NCBI GenBank assembly: GCA_902774155.1
Contig: CACYHF010000016.1
Location: forward strand, 1-64,000
Reading direction: 5' to 3'
DNA length: 64,000 bases
DNA from: an uncultured Bacteroidia bacterium
GTDB taxonomy: Bacteria; Bacteroidota; Bacteroidia; Bacteroidales; UBA932
Under the pieces are notes generated by a model. That model did no database searches and had not been told where the DNA came from. It worked only from the letters and a program-made list of their open reading frames with translations. The translations under genes were made by a program, and so were the position numbers. Shown piece after piece: positions 17,924 to 26,786 of the stretch. Position 1 is the stretch's first letter, and each line of letters starts with the position of its first letter.

Positions 17924-19294
17924 ATGACTAAAAAATTAACCCTCCTTACCCTGGCCCTGGCCTTTACGCTGGGTGCTGCCGCCCAGGAAAACAGTTTCGT
18001 GCACAAGCAGGCCGACGGCTATGAGTGGCCCACGGACCCGGCCGTCCTGGAAAAACTGGACGCCTGGCAGGACCTCAAGTTCGGCGTGCTTATGCACTGG
18101 GGACTCTATTCCGTCCCCGGCATCGTGGAATCCTGGAACATCTGCAACGAAGACTGGATCCGCCGCCCGTCAGGAACCACCTATGAGGGCTACAAGCAGT
18201 GGTACTGGGGCCTTTCCAAAGAATTCAATCCCGTGGATTTCAACCCGGAACAGTGGGCCCAGGTGTTCAAGGACGCCGGTATGAAATATATGATTTTCAC
18301 CACCAAGCACCACGACGGCTTCTGCCTCTTCGACTCCCATTATACAGACTTTTCCATCGCCAAGGCCGGCCCCTTCGCCGGGAATCCCAAGGCCGATGCC
18401 GCCAAATACGTCTTCGAGGCCTTCCGCCAAGCCGGACTCTGGACCGGCGCCTACTTCTCCAAGCCCGACTGGCACTGCCAGTGGTTCTGGAACCCGTACT
18501 ACGCCACCCCTCGCCGCGGAATTAATTATAAGGTGGACCAGCATCCGGACTGGTGGCAGAACTATGTCACCTTCACCCAAAACCAGCTCACGGAACTCAC
18601 CGGAGGCCGTTACGGCCAGTTGGACATCCTGTGGCTGGACGGCGGCTGGATCACCGGAGACCAGGTGGGATTGAACGAGATTCTCCCGGAAGCCCGCAAG
18701 GTGAGCCCCGGCCTTATCTGCGTGGACCGCACCATCCAGGGTCCCAACGAGAATTACCAGACCCCGGAGCGCAGTGTCCCGGACCGCCAGATCGACCATC
18801 CCTGGGAGTCCTGCATCACCCTGGGCAACGACTGGGGCTGGACACCCCGGCGCAACTACAAGACCGCCCGCAAGGTCATTGACATCCTGGCCGAGATTGT
18901 GTCCAAAGGCGGCTGCTTCGTGCTGGGAGTAGGACCCACCCCTACGGGCATCATCGAACAGGAGGCTGAGGTAATCCTGCGGGAAATCGGCGAATGGCTG
19001 GGCCGCTGCGGCGAAGCCATTTACAGCACCCGCATTACCGCTAAATATAATGACGGGAAGCTGTGGTTCAATGCTTCCAAGGACGGACGGACGCTCTATG
19101 CCGTCTACGCACTTCCGGACGAAGAGAACCTGCCTGCCACCCTCACCTGGAGCGGCAACCTGCCCAAAGACGGCAAGGTCACCATCCTGAACAACGGTAA
19201 AACAGTAAAGGCCACCGTGAAAGGTGACCAGGTTACCGTAAAACTACCCAAAGGCCTAAAACAGGAGCCTGTGGCGCTGAAGTTTGCCTTATAA
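17924..19294 (+). CDS. GH29 alpha-L-fucosidase, secreted
   Basis: Starting at 17924 (MTKKLTLLTLALAFTLGAAAQ) gives a clean signal peptide and 456 aa; an ATG at 17903 overlaps the -7 box and is rejected. Family marks are KFGVLMHWGLYSVPG, TTKHHDGFCLFDS, and GQLDILWLDGG where D239 is the expected nucleophile, followed by GGCFVLGVGPTPTG. It is a retaining enzyme that releases terminal alpha-fucose, consistent with core- or antenna-fucosylated N-glycans alongside mannosidases. It lacks a long C-terminal module, ending in a short beta domain. It overlaps the 3' end of the convergent next gene by 6 bp. Confidence 0.94.
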   Translation: MTKKLTLLTLALAFTLGAAAQENSFVHKQADGYEWPTDPAVLEKLDAWQDLKFGVLMHWGLYSVPGIVESWNICNEDWIRRPSGTTYEGYKQWYWGLSKEFNPVDFNPEQWAQVFKDAGMKYMIFTTKHHDGFCLFDSHYTDFSIAKAGPFAGNPKADAAKYVFEAFRQAGLWTGAYFSKPDWHCQWFWNPYYATPRRGINYKVDQHPDWWQNYVTFTQNQLTELTGGRYGQLDILWLDGGWITGDQVGLNEILPEARKVSPGLICVDRTIQGPNENYQTPERSVPDRQIDHPWESCITLGNDWGWTPRRNYKTARKVIDILAEIVSKGGCFVLGVGPTPTGIIEQEAEVILREIGEWLGRCGEAIYSTRITAKYNDGKLWFNASKDGRTLYAVYALPDEENLPATLTWSGNLPKDGKVTILNNGKTVKATVKGDQVTVKLPKGLKQEPVALKFAL

Positions 19295-19969
19295 GGTTTT
19301 CAGGTACGCGATGACGGAGAGGGCCTGCTGGGCGTTCTCCATGGTATATTTCTTCTCCTTGACGTAGGCCTTGAGGGCGGGAGCCTTGTCCGGGAACGCT
19401 TTATACAAGTCTTTCAGGCGTTTGACCTTGTATTCGCAGCCGCACAGGGTGAAGAAGTAAGTGTTGTCACCCTTGCGCTGCCATACCTCCACAGAGCAGG
19501 AGGAGCCGTCCTCGTCCATGGAATAGCGATGCCAATCGGCCACCGGGAAGGGTGTGGCGGGTGAAAACTCGAAGGACTGCACCACCTCTACCTTGGCCTG
19601 CGTGGTGGCTCCCAGGGCCCCCTTGGAGCCTTTATTCACATTTTTGAACTTCCAGTTCACATAGACGGTATCGCCGGGCCAGGCCAGTTCCTCACAAATC
19701 AGGCCTTCTTTCATCACGAACTTCTTTCCCTCCACCCGGATGGAATCGATCATGGAAGCGTTGGTGAGTTCCATGAGGGTTTCGCCCTGCAGGTAGAAAA
19801 TCTTCTGCCCCATGGCGTCGATATTCATGACCACTTTTTCGGGACGGGAGAATCCTCTGAAGGAGATTTCTCCGGGAACGAATTCCGGGAACAGGAAAAA
19901 ACGCTGCTGGGCGGCCAACGGGGAAACCAGAAGGACGCTCGCAAACAGAACGGACAAAAAACGTTTCAT
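19289..19969 (-). CDS. Secreted protein of unknown function
   Basis: A 226-aa protein with a clear signal peptide (MKRFLSVLFASVLLVSPLAAQ). I do not recognise the family. The mature part is beta-rich in appearance, with paired Cys residues (SSCSVEVW, CGCEY) and a helical C-terminus (LKAYVKEKKYTMENAQQALSVIAYL). It lies just downstream of the terminator of the susCD operon on the same strand and runs convergently into the fucosidase, overlapping it by 6 bp. No good -7 box is visible, so it may depend on read-through. Confidence 0.7.
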   Translation of the reverse strand: MKRFLSVLFASVLLVSPLAAQQRFFLFPEFVPGEISFRGFSRPEKVVMNIDAMGQKIFYLQGETLMELTNASMIDSIRVEGKKFVMKEGLICEELAWPGDTVYVNWKFKNVNKGSKGALGATTQAKVEVVQSFEFSPATPFPVADWHRYSMDEDGSSCSVEVWQRKGDNTYFFTLCGCEYKVKRLKDLYKAFPDKAPALKAYVKEKKYTMENAQQALSVIAYLKTL

Positions 19970-19983
19970 ATCAAACAGTTAAA

Positions 19984-20014
19984 AAACAGGCGGCGTAACG
20001 CACGCCGCCTGTTT
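19984..20014 (-). terminator. Terminator after the second SusD
   Basis: AAACAGGCGGCGT (19984-19996) and ACGCCGCCTGTTT (20002-20014) form a perfect 13-bp stem with a 5-nt loop, followed on the minus strand by six Ts, 18 bp after the SusD stop. Confidence 0.85.
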
Positions 20015-20031
20015 CGTTGCAAAAATCAGGC

Positions 20032-21900
20032 CTACTTGCCTTCGCCCCACTGGGGAGCGTTCTTGTCCTGCCATACGCGCTCGGTGTTGAGCACGGAAGT
20101 GGAGGTGAAGCCAGGACCGGACTGGTTGGTACCAGGAGTGAAGCCCTGTTCCTTCAGGTTGGCCAGACGGATATCATGCATGATATCGGTAGGAGAAGGT
20201 TCGGTGAACTCGAAGCGGCGAGGAATGGCCGTACGGGCAAACTTGCTGCCGAAGTCTACCAGAGGAAGGAGACTGGATCCCACCTTCGGATAACCGGAAC
20301 GGCGGGCGGTCACAAACATTTCGTCGGGCATCAGGGTGAAGTTCATCAACTGCTGCAGATAAATCTTCTCCATGGAGCCATCCCATTTCACGGCGTCGGT
20401 TGCCAGCATGGCGGCGATTTCGCCGTCCTTCAGTTCGATGCTGGCCTCCAGCGGGTCGTAGCCGTAAGTGGTGCCATAGTAAGGGATCTTGTTCTTGCCG
20501 GCGACATAGTCCCATTCCTTCACGGAGAGTTCTACACCTCTCTCATAATAGGCCTGGGCCGATCCGGTGGAGATGGCGCCCAGCTGACGGAGCTCGGCCA
20601 GGTACAGGTTGGTTTCACCGGCACCCAGGTAGAGACCCCACCAGGGAACGTCTTCGGTATCCTGGATCACAGGACCGCCGGGGATAGTGGGGACGGCGAA
20701 GTCCACGCGGCCGCGGATCATTTCCTCGTTCAGGCCGGAAGACCAGCTGTAGCTCTTCTTGGCATCGCCCACGGCGAGCTGATAACGGTCGGTGGTTTCG
20801 AAGTACACGCCAAGGTATTCGTCATATTCGGGGGACATGGTCCACACGATAGGAATACCATAATAACGGCACCAGGGCTCACCCAGGATATAGGAATCGA
20901 AGTTGCCATCCTCGTCCAGGATGATGTTATCCTGCACGAAAGGAGGAAGGTCGTCCACCTTGCCTTCGTCGATGAATTCCTGGATCACCTTGGAGTTGAA
21001 GCCGTTCTTGTAGTAGAAGAAGCGCACGCGAGGGTCGCGGCTGTCCACCATAAAGTTGATGACGTTCTCACTGGAGGAAGCAATCCAACCGGAATAGGAG
21101 TTACCGGTCTGGTATGCCAGGTCACCGCCGGTGGCGGCATCGGCCTTATGATAGATGAAGGCATCGTCCATGCTGTCGATGTAACCGGCAGGGTTGGACA
21201 GGACGCTTTGGGCAATCTGACCGGCCTTGCTGGCGTTCTGGCCGTACAGGCGCACGGCAATCTTGAGCTTCAGGGTGTTAGCCATTTTGGCCCACTTCTT
21301 CATGTCGCCGCCGTAGATGATATCCTGGCTGGCGACAACCACCTGGGTGTCGTCGCGGAAAACGGAGATGTACTCGTCCAGCTCTTCCACGAAGAGATTG
21401 TACAGGTCTTCCACCTTGTCATAAGCAGGCGTCAGAGGGCCGCCGTAACGGTACTGGGAAGCTTCGGTGTACTGGATATCGCCGTTGATATCGATGGCGT
21501 AGATGGCACCGTAGATGGCCAGGACACCGCACATGGCGGCGTAGGCCTCGGCATCCGGGCGCTCATTGGCCTCGATGAACTTCACGATATCGTTGCGGTA
21601 GTTGAGCATGGTGATATAAGCAGTCTGCCGGTTTACACCGGTGGGCATGCTGTAGGTGGACTCACTGAAAGCGCCCGATGCACCCATCTGGGTCCACTTG
21701 GCATACAGCGGCTGGTTGTAGAACCAGAAAGTGTAGTCGTTGGTCTCAAAGAGGGTCATGGCACGGGTAGCCAGGTAGGAAGGCTCCGCAACGGTCACAG
21801 CAGCCGGGTTCTGGTTGAGCTCGGCAAACTTGTCCCGGCAGGAGGTGAGACCTACAACCGTGAGCAAAGACAGTGCAATGAATATTTTATTTGCTTTCAT
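20032..21900 (-). CDS. SusD/RagB-family lipoprotein (second pair)
   Basis: The start at 21900 gives 622 aa with a lipoprotein signal (MKANKIFIALSLLTVVGLTSC); the open frame further upstream overlaps the susC stop. It follows the SusD-like_2 pattern (FAELNQNPAAVTVAEPSYLATRAM, WAKMANTLKLKIAVRLYG, LYLAELRQLG, and MFVTARRSGYP near the C-terminus). It starts 19 bp after the SusC stop and is the downstream member of the operon whose promoter lies in the invertible segment. It binds glycan at the cell surface; the substrate cannot be read from sequence. Confidence 0.92.
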   Translation of the reverse strand: MKANKIFIALSLLTVVGLTSCRDKFAELNQNPAAVTVAEPSYLATRAMTLFETNDYTFWFYNQPLYAKWTQMGASGAFSESTYSMPTGVNRQTAYITMLNYRNDIVKFIEANERPDAEAYAAMCGVLAIYGAIYAIDINGDIQYTEASQYRYGGPLTPAYDKVEDLYNLFVEELDEYISVFRDDTQVVVASQDIIYGGDMKKWAKMANTLKLKIAVRLYGQNASKAGQIAQSVLSNPAGYIDSMDDAFIYHKADAATGGDLAYQTGNSYSGWIASSSENVINFMVDSRDPRVRFFYYKNGFNSKVIQEFIDEGKVDDLPPFVQDNIILDEDGNFDSYILGEPWCRYYGIPIVWTMSPEYDEYLGVYFETTDRYQLAVGDAKKSYSWSSGLNEEMIRGRVDFAVPTIPGGPVIQDTEDVPWWGLYLGAGETNLYLAELRQLGAISTGSAQAYYERGVELSVKEWDYVAGKNKIPYYGTTYGYDPLEASIELKDGEIAAMLATDAVKWDGSMEKIYLQQLMNFTLMPDEMFVTARRSGYPKVGSSLLPLVDFGSKFARTAIPRRFEFTEPSPTDIMHDIRLANLKEQGFTPGTNQSGPGFTSTSVLNTERVWQDKNAPQWGEGK

Positions 21901-21919
21901 GGTAATTGCCGTTTCAAAA

Positions 21920-24900
21920 TTAGAATCTAGCATTGATGGTGAAGGTGAAGTAGGTGGTCACACCTTGCAGGTTACGTACACGGAACTCAGAGGCAGACGT
22001 ACCACGGACAGACTCCGGATTCTCCTTGTTGGGCATGGTATTCAGGATGTAGCCCAGGTTGTGGGCATTGGCCTGCAGGGAGATACCCTGGCACTTGATG
22101 GCGTTGGCCCATTTCTCAGGGATGGACCATGCGATGGAGACATCACGGACGCAGATATAGTTGAGCTTGGTGAACCAGTTGTCGTTGATGACGCCTTGGC
22201 CCCAGCTGTTGGTATAGTAGGTCCAGGAGGAAGCGTGGCAAGGATCCACACCGCCGTTCTTCCAAACCTCGGCGAAGGTTTCACCGGTACCGTACTGGCC
22301 GCCACCCACAGTATAGACGCTGCCGTCCGGCTGAGGGATGTTGGTGCCCTTAGGGAAGATACCCTCGGGGATAATACCGTCATTGTAGGTGAGACCGTCC
22401 CAACGGGAAGTATAGGTGACACCGCCGTGAGCAGAATCGGAGCCCTTCAGAGCGGTGGCCAGGTAACCGTAAGCGGTACCATAGTGGGAAGGATAGGATG
22501 CCACATAGCCACCGAAGCGACCGTCGAAGGAAGCAGAAAGGGTGACTCTCTTGAAGCGGAAGGAAGTGCGCAGGGAACCCAGGAAGTCGGGCACGGAGTT
22601 GCCGATTTCCTCCACCTTACCGCTGCGGCGGATGAGGGTGGTACCGTAGTTGGTCTGCCAGTTGTACAGAACCGGGAGACCGGAACCGCCGGTGATATTG
22701 CCGTTATCGTCGTAGGTGTAGTCCTTCAAAGGCATCTTATCGGACATGAGGATACCATAGGTACCACCCACCTTGGCCACGGAACCGATACGGTAGTTAC
22801 CATAGTCGGGATCGCCCTGCAGCTTGATGTAGTTGGCTACCAGGTCGCTCAGTTCCACGATCTTGGACCAGTTCTTGGTCCAGGTGAAGTTCAAATCCCA
22901 GGAGAAATCCTTGGTTTCCACAGGGATCGTGTTCAGGGCCAGTTCGATACCCATGTTCTGGATGTTACCGGCATTGATGAAAGCGCTGGAAACACCGGAG
23001 GCGCCGGGCAGGGAAACGCTCATGATCTGGTCGCGGGTGTTCTCCTTATAGAAGGTGAAGTCCAGGCCGATGCGGTTGGTGAACATGCGATAGTCCACAC
23101 CCAGTTCCCAGGATGTCTTGCGTTCGGGCTTCAGGTTCTGGTCGTATACAGACGAAGGGATGGTCATGTAATACTTGTCGCTGCCGTTGTTCTTGAGCTG
23201 GGACACGGTGTAGGCCGTATTGATGATATACGGATCGGTGTCGTTACCCACCTGGGCGATGGAGCCGCGCAGCTTGAAGAAGGAGATGCTCTTCGGCAGG
23301 TCGAAGGTCTCGTGCAGCAGCCAGGAAGCACTGAAGGAAGGATAGAAGTAGGAGTAGTTACCATGTTTATCGGCATAGATGAGGGCCGATGTCCAGTCGT
23401 TACGGCCTGTGGCCTCCAGGAACACCTGGTCGCGGAAGGAGGCAGTGGCCTGGGCTACCACGGAGAGCATGCGCTTGGTGGCGCTGATGGAACCGGAACC
23501 GTTCTTGGTGCCGCGGGAGTTATCGATGAAATAACGGTTGGGCACGATGAGACCGCTGCTGGTGCTGGTGGAAACGGCAAAGTTGTAGTTGTTGAAGTAT
23601 TCACCGCGGAGGAAGCCGCCAATCTGCCAGTCTTCGCCGATCTTGAAGTCGAAAATGAAGTTGGTGTTGATGTTGGTCTGTTCCTTGGTGTTCTGGCTCA
23701 GGGAGTAAGAGCCGCCGCCGCTGGAGTTGGCATAGCCGGAATCCGGGCTCTTGCTCTCCTGACGGGTGTAGTAGTAGTTGAAACTGCCGTCGGTGACCCA
23801 CTTGAGCCAGGGAGCGAACTGGATGGTGATCTTGAGGTTGGGACGGACCACCGTTTCCTTCTGAATGGTCTCGTTTTCCCAAATGCTCCACCAGGTGCCG
23901 CGGCCGGGGATGGAACCCCACTTGTCGCCGTACGCTATCTGGGCCAGACCGCCATGGTCGCCCTTATACTTGTCGCGCAGGTATTTGGCGTCGTAGGTAC
24001 GGTCCCAGGTACCGCTGATGAAGTTTTCACCGATGTTGGGCTGAGCGTTGCGGGGCTCGGAATTGGTGAAGCTCACGGAACCTTCCACCTCGATGGCCTT
24101 GTTCAGTTTGTGCGTGGCCTTCAAGAGGGTGCTGAAACGGTTGAAGCTGTTGTTCGGGAGGGTACCGGTGCTGTACTTCTCGGAGATGGAAGCGTAGATG
24201 GAGCTCTTCTCGTTGCCACCGGACAGCGTGATGTTGGTGTTGGTGTTGAAGCCCACGTTATAGGCGTCTACGAAGTTGTTGGCTTTGGCTTCGTAGGGAC
24301 GGACAGTACCGTCGTACCATTCCATGTTCTTCACAGCGGCGAAAGGAAGACCGAAGGAGCAACCGTCGGTGCCATAGGTGTCGTAAACCTTCTTGAGGGA
24401 GAAAACGTCGGTGGTGCCGTCCATCCAGATGTTGGGGCGGTTGGTGTCCCAACGGGAGGCGGCGTCCTCGTATTCACCGTAACCGGCAAACAGACCTTCA
24501 CCGAAGACATTGTTGAAGGTGGGGCCGGAAGTCACCTTGTCGAAGCCGAGGGTCTGGGTGAAGCTGACGCCCAGGCCGCGGGAACCACGACCGCTCTTGG
24601 TGGTGATGATCACAGCGCCGTTCAGACCGCGGGAACCGTACAGGGCGGTAGCGGCAGCACCTTTCAGCACGGAGATGGTGGCGAAGTCGTCCGGGTTCAG
24701 GTTCTTGAGCTGGTTACCATAGTCCAGGTTGTTGGAATCCCAGTCGGCGGAGGGGTCGGTGACGTCGTTGTCCAGGATGATGCCGTCTACCACGAAGATG
24801 GGCTGGTTGTTCTTGCCCAGGGTGGAAGCACCACGGATGAGGATCTTGTTACGACCGAACATACCACCATCAGATCCGTTGATTTCCACACCGGCCACCT

Positions 24901-25339
24901 TACCTTGCAGGGCCGATACGGGGTTGATCAGGTTGGGGTTCAGTTCCTCGCTCTTGAGCTCGGTCACTGCATAACCCAGGGCCTTGGTGGAGCGCTTGAT
25001 ACCGAGAGCCGTCACGACGGTACCCTCCAGCATCTCGGCGTCTTCGCTCAGGATCACATTCACGGGACCGCGGTTCCAGGTGATTACCTGGGAGGCGTAG
25101 CCGATGCAGGAAACCTCGAGCACAGCGCCTTGGCGCACGTTGGGGAGTGTGAAGGAACCGTCCAGATTGGTAACCGTACCATTCTGGGTTCCCTGCACAA
25201 ACACAGAAGCTCCGATGACAGGTTCACCGGCCGCGTCTTTCACTGTACCAGTGACCGTATTCTGGGCGAAGGCCGTTACGCCTGCTGCCAAGAAAGCAAG
25301 GGTCATGGCAAGTCTCAGAAAGAGATTTTTCATGTGCAT
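21920..25339 (-). CDS. SusC/RagA-family TonB-dependent transporter (second pair; phase-variable candidate)
   Basis: I choose the start MHMKNLF at 25339 (the next ATG is at 25333), giving 1139 aa; the SusC gene on the other side of the switch also begins MHMK. Features are a signal peptide (ending VTAFAQ), a regulatory-like domain (VFVQGTQNGTVTNLDGSFTLP), the signature EGTVVTALGIKRSTKALGYAV, a plug (VAGVEINGSDGGMFGRNKILIRG, FVVDGIILD, SVLKGAAATALYGSRGLNGAVI) and a barrel ending in FTFTINARF. Its promoter (25449-25479) lies beyond a 19-bp repeat in the leader, so inversion of the recombinase segment would disconnect it. Confidence 0.94.
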   Translation of the reverse strand: MHMKNLFLRLAMTLAFLAAGVTAFAQNTVTGTVKDAAGEPVIGASVFVQGTQNGTVTNLDGSFTLPNVRQGAVLEVSCIGYASQVITWNRGPVNVILSEDAEMLEGTVVTALGIKRSTKALGYAVTELKSEELNPNLINPVSALQGKVAGVEINGSDGGMFGRNKILIRGASTLGKNNQPIFVVDGIILDNDVTDPSADWDSNNLDYGNQLKNLNPDDFATISVLKGAAATALYGSRGLNGAVIITTKSGRGSRGLGVSFTQTLGFDKVTSGPTFNNVFGEGLFAGYGEYEDAASRWDTNRPNIWMDGTTDVFSLKKVYDTYGTDGCSFGLPFAAVKNMEWYDGTVRPYEAKANNFVDAYNVGFNTNTNITLSGGNEKSSIYASISEKYSTGTLPNNSFNRFSTLLKATHKLNKAIEVEGSVSFTNSEPRNAQPNIGENFISGTWDRTYDAKYLRDKYKGDHGGLAQIAYGDKWGSIPGRGTWWSIWENETIQKETVVRPNLKITIQFAPWLKWVTDGSFNYYYTRQESKSPDSGYANSSGGGSYSLSQNTKEQTNINTNFIFDFKIGEDWQIGGFLRGEYFNNYNFAVSTSTSSGLIVPNRYFIDNSRGTKNGSGSISATKRMLSVVAQATASFRDQVFLEATGRNDWTSALIYADKHGNYSYFYPSFSASWLLHETFDLPKSISFFKLRGSIAQVGNDTDPYIINTAYTVSQLKNNGSDKYYMTIPSSVYDQNLKPERKTSWELGVDYRMFTNRIGLDFTFYKENTRDQIMSVSLPGASGVSSAFINAGNIQNMGIELALNTIPVETKDFSWDLNFTWTKNWSKIVELSDLVANYIKLQGDPDYGNYRIGSVAKVGGTYGILMSDKMPLKDYTYDDNGNITGGSGLPVLYNWQTNYGTTLIRRSGKVEEIGNSVPDFLGSLRTSFRFKRVTLSASFDGRFGGYVASYPSHYGTAYGYLATALKGSDSAHGGVTYTSRWDGLTYNDGIIPEGIFPKGTNIPQPDGSVYTVGGGQYGTGETFAEVWKNGGVDPCHASSWTYYTNSWGQGVINDNWFTKLNYICVRDVSIAWSIPEKWANAIKCQGISLQANAHNLGYILNTMPNKENPESVRGTSASEFRVRNLQGVTTYFTFTINARF

Positions 25340-25385
25340 TGTTGGTTTTAAGGTTAATAATAGATTTTGGTAGGGGCGAATGCCC

Positions 25386-25404
25386 ATTTGTGAATAAATA
25401 GGAA
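25386..25404 (+). repeat. Left 19-bp inverted repeat of recombinase segment
   Basis: ATTTGTGAATAAATAGGAA, a perfect inverted copy of 26510-26528. It lies in the predicted leader of the left susC, between its promoter and its start codon. A partial third copy (TTCACAAAT, 25445-25453) overlaps the -7 box of that promoter. Confidence 0.9.
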
Positions 25405-25448
25405 GTTCTTAGTCTATTTTTTTAATTTTTTGGGTTAGTTTCTGTTCA

Positions 25449-25479
25449 CAAATATAGTCTTATTTTTTAAATAAGGAAA
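25449..25479 (-). promoter_or_regulatory. Promoter of left susCD operon inside the invertible segment
   Basis: Minus-strand TATATTTG (25449-25456) has TTTC (25476-25479, one base from TTTG) exactly 19 bp upstream. Predicted start near 25445; leader about 105 nt, containing the left inverted repeat. Confidence 0.7.
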
Positions 25480-25488
25480 ACTTCTTTA

Positions 25489-26502
25489 TTAAAAATGCGC
25501 AATTTCCAATTCCGGAAATGAGAGTTTTTCCCGCACTTCGTGCGAGAGGGTAGGCAGCAGAAAGCGGGCATAGACCTTCTCCGTGACCAGGACTGAAGAA
25601 TGTCCCAGTAACCGACTGATCAGGTGAACGTTTACCTGGGCCGAGTTAAGCGCTTTCACCGCAAAAGTGTGCCGGGCCACGTGCATGGTGAGCGGAAAAG
25701 GGAAATCCAACTGCCGTCCGATTCTGCCCAGCACCCCGCGCAGCGCGCGGTTCTTGTTGTCAATAGCCCGTGCCAGGGCGGCATCGTCCGTGAGGTCGAA
25801 ATCCTCGGCCAAAAGACCGAATACGAATCGTGCCGATGGCCTCCGCGCATGCCATCGGCCTATAATATCCAACGCCTGGTCCGACAACGGGATGGTGATG
25901 GGCGATTTGGATTTGAACGATACTTTGGACAGGCGGGACAGTTCCCGGCACACATGTTTCCACTCCAGCGTGATGATATCCGAGATACGCAGCCCGCAGG
26001 CGTGAAAAGAGAAGAAAAACAGGTCCAATGCATTTCGGACGCCTTCTTTCGGGGTTTCCTTGTAATAACGTAGCAGCGCCATCAGCTGTCCGTCGTTCAG
26101 ATGATGGATTTCTTCCTGGTCATCGGGAGCCAGGCGTTCGGCTTCCTGGCCATACCTTCGGGGACGCGCCGGATAATAGGACCTTTCCAGATGGGAAAGC
26201 GTTTTGGCCGATACCAGGCCCTCTTTCCCGGCCGCTTTCAAGGTGAAAATCAAGGGGACCAGCTTTCGGTTCACCGTAGAAGTCTTGTTTCCCTTCCGGA
26301 TGCAGTAAAGTTTATACTGTTCAATGAGTTCCTCGTCCAGTTCCCGTAATGACAGGGCGTGCTGATGCCGGACCGTTTGGCAGAAATGCCGAAAACTCTC
26401 CAACATGGACATACTGCCGTACCAGGTGTGAAAAGAAATTTCCTGAGCCTGGTAACGTCGGTTGTACAACGACCGGGCATAGCTGTAAAATTCAGTCTTC
26501 AT
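25489..26502 (-). CDS. Tyrosine recombinase (site-specific integrase/invertase)
   Basis: This 337-aa protein has an N-terminal SAM-like core-binding domain (about 5-110) and a catalytic domain with all key residues: R172 in CGLRISDI, a candidate Lys in SFKSKSPITIPL, H274 and R277 in HVARHTF, H301 in LLGHSS, and nucleophile Y311 in EKVYARF. This type is the usual Bacteroidota DNA invertase or mobile-element integrase. It lies inside the segment bounded by 19-bp inverted repeats, and the right repeat ends 7 bp before its ATG, so AGGAA within the repeat could help translation. No other mobile-element genes accompany it, which favours a local inversion role over transposition. Confidence 0.93.
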   Translation of the reverse strand: MKTEFYSYARSLYNRRYQAQEISFHTWYGSMSMLESFRHFCQTVRHQHALSLRELDEELIEQYKLYCIRKGNKTSTVNRKLVPLIFTLKAAGKEGLVSAKTLSHLERSYYPARPRRYGQEAERLAPDDQEEIHHLNDGQLMALLRYYKETPKEGVRNALDLFFFSFHACGLRISDIITLEWKHVCRELSRLSKVSFKSKSPITIPLSDQALDIIGRWHARRPSARFVFGLLAEDFDLTDDAALARAIDNKNRALRGVLGRIGRQLDFPFPLTMHVARHTFAVKALNSAQVNVHLISRLLGHSSVLVTEKVYARFLLPTLSHEVREKLSFPELEIAHF

Positions 26503-26509
26503 AGTGTCA

Positions 26510-26528
26510 TTCCTATTTATTCACAAAT
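26510..26528 (-). repeat. Right 19-bp inverted repeat of recombinase segment
   Basis: TTCCTATTTATTCACAAAT, the exact reverse complement of 25386-25404. Flanking bases on both sides differ between copies, so the identity is limited to these 19 bp. Confidence 0.9.
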
Positions 26529-26682
26529 AGTTGCATTTTTATATGGCTTTTTTGCTATTAAAAAGTACAAATAAAGCATTGTGCCTTATTTCATCCTGTT
26601 GAATGAGGATAAATTATCCTATTTCAGTACCCAGAAAAATTAACTTTTTCTCAACGAATTGCCCTTTGTATAAATTATTTAT

Positions 26683-26690
26683 TATATTTG
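26683..26690 (+). promoter_or_regulatory. -7 box of the right susC operon
   Basis: TATATTTG lies about 96 nt before the ATG at 26787, outside the invertible segment. The nearest TTTG (26665-26668) is only 14 bp upstream, shorter than usual. Confidence 0.6.
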
Positions 26691-26786
26691 CCTCTTGTAA
26701 CTATAAGAATAGATAATACAACCAAAAAATCCCACATATTTGAAAACTTTTTTACTAAACCCAATTAACACTAACCATTAACTAAC

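Larger units (their letters stand above)
25386..26528. other. Predicted invertible promoter segment with its own tyrosine recombinase
   Basis: The 1.14-kb segment is bounded by perfect 19-bp inverted repeats, contains the recombinase gene, and carries at its left end the outward-facing promoter of the left susCD operon. It sits exactly between two divergent susC genes. Inversion would move the promoter to the right end, facing the right susC, which already has its own promoter outside the segment. The plan resembles the Salmonella Hin switch but uses a tyrosine recombinase. Inversion itself is inferred. Confidence 0.65.
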
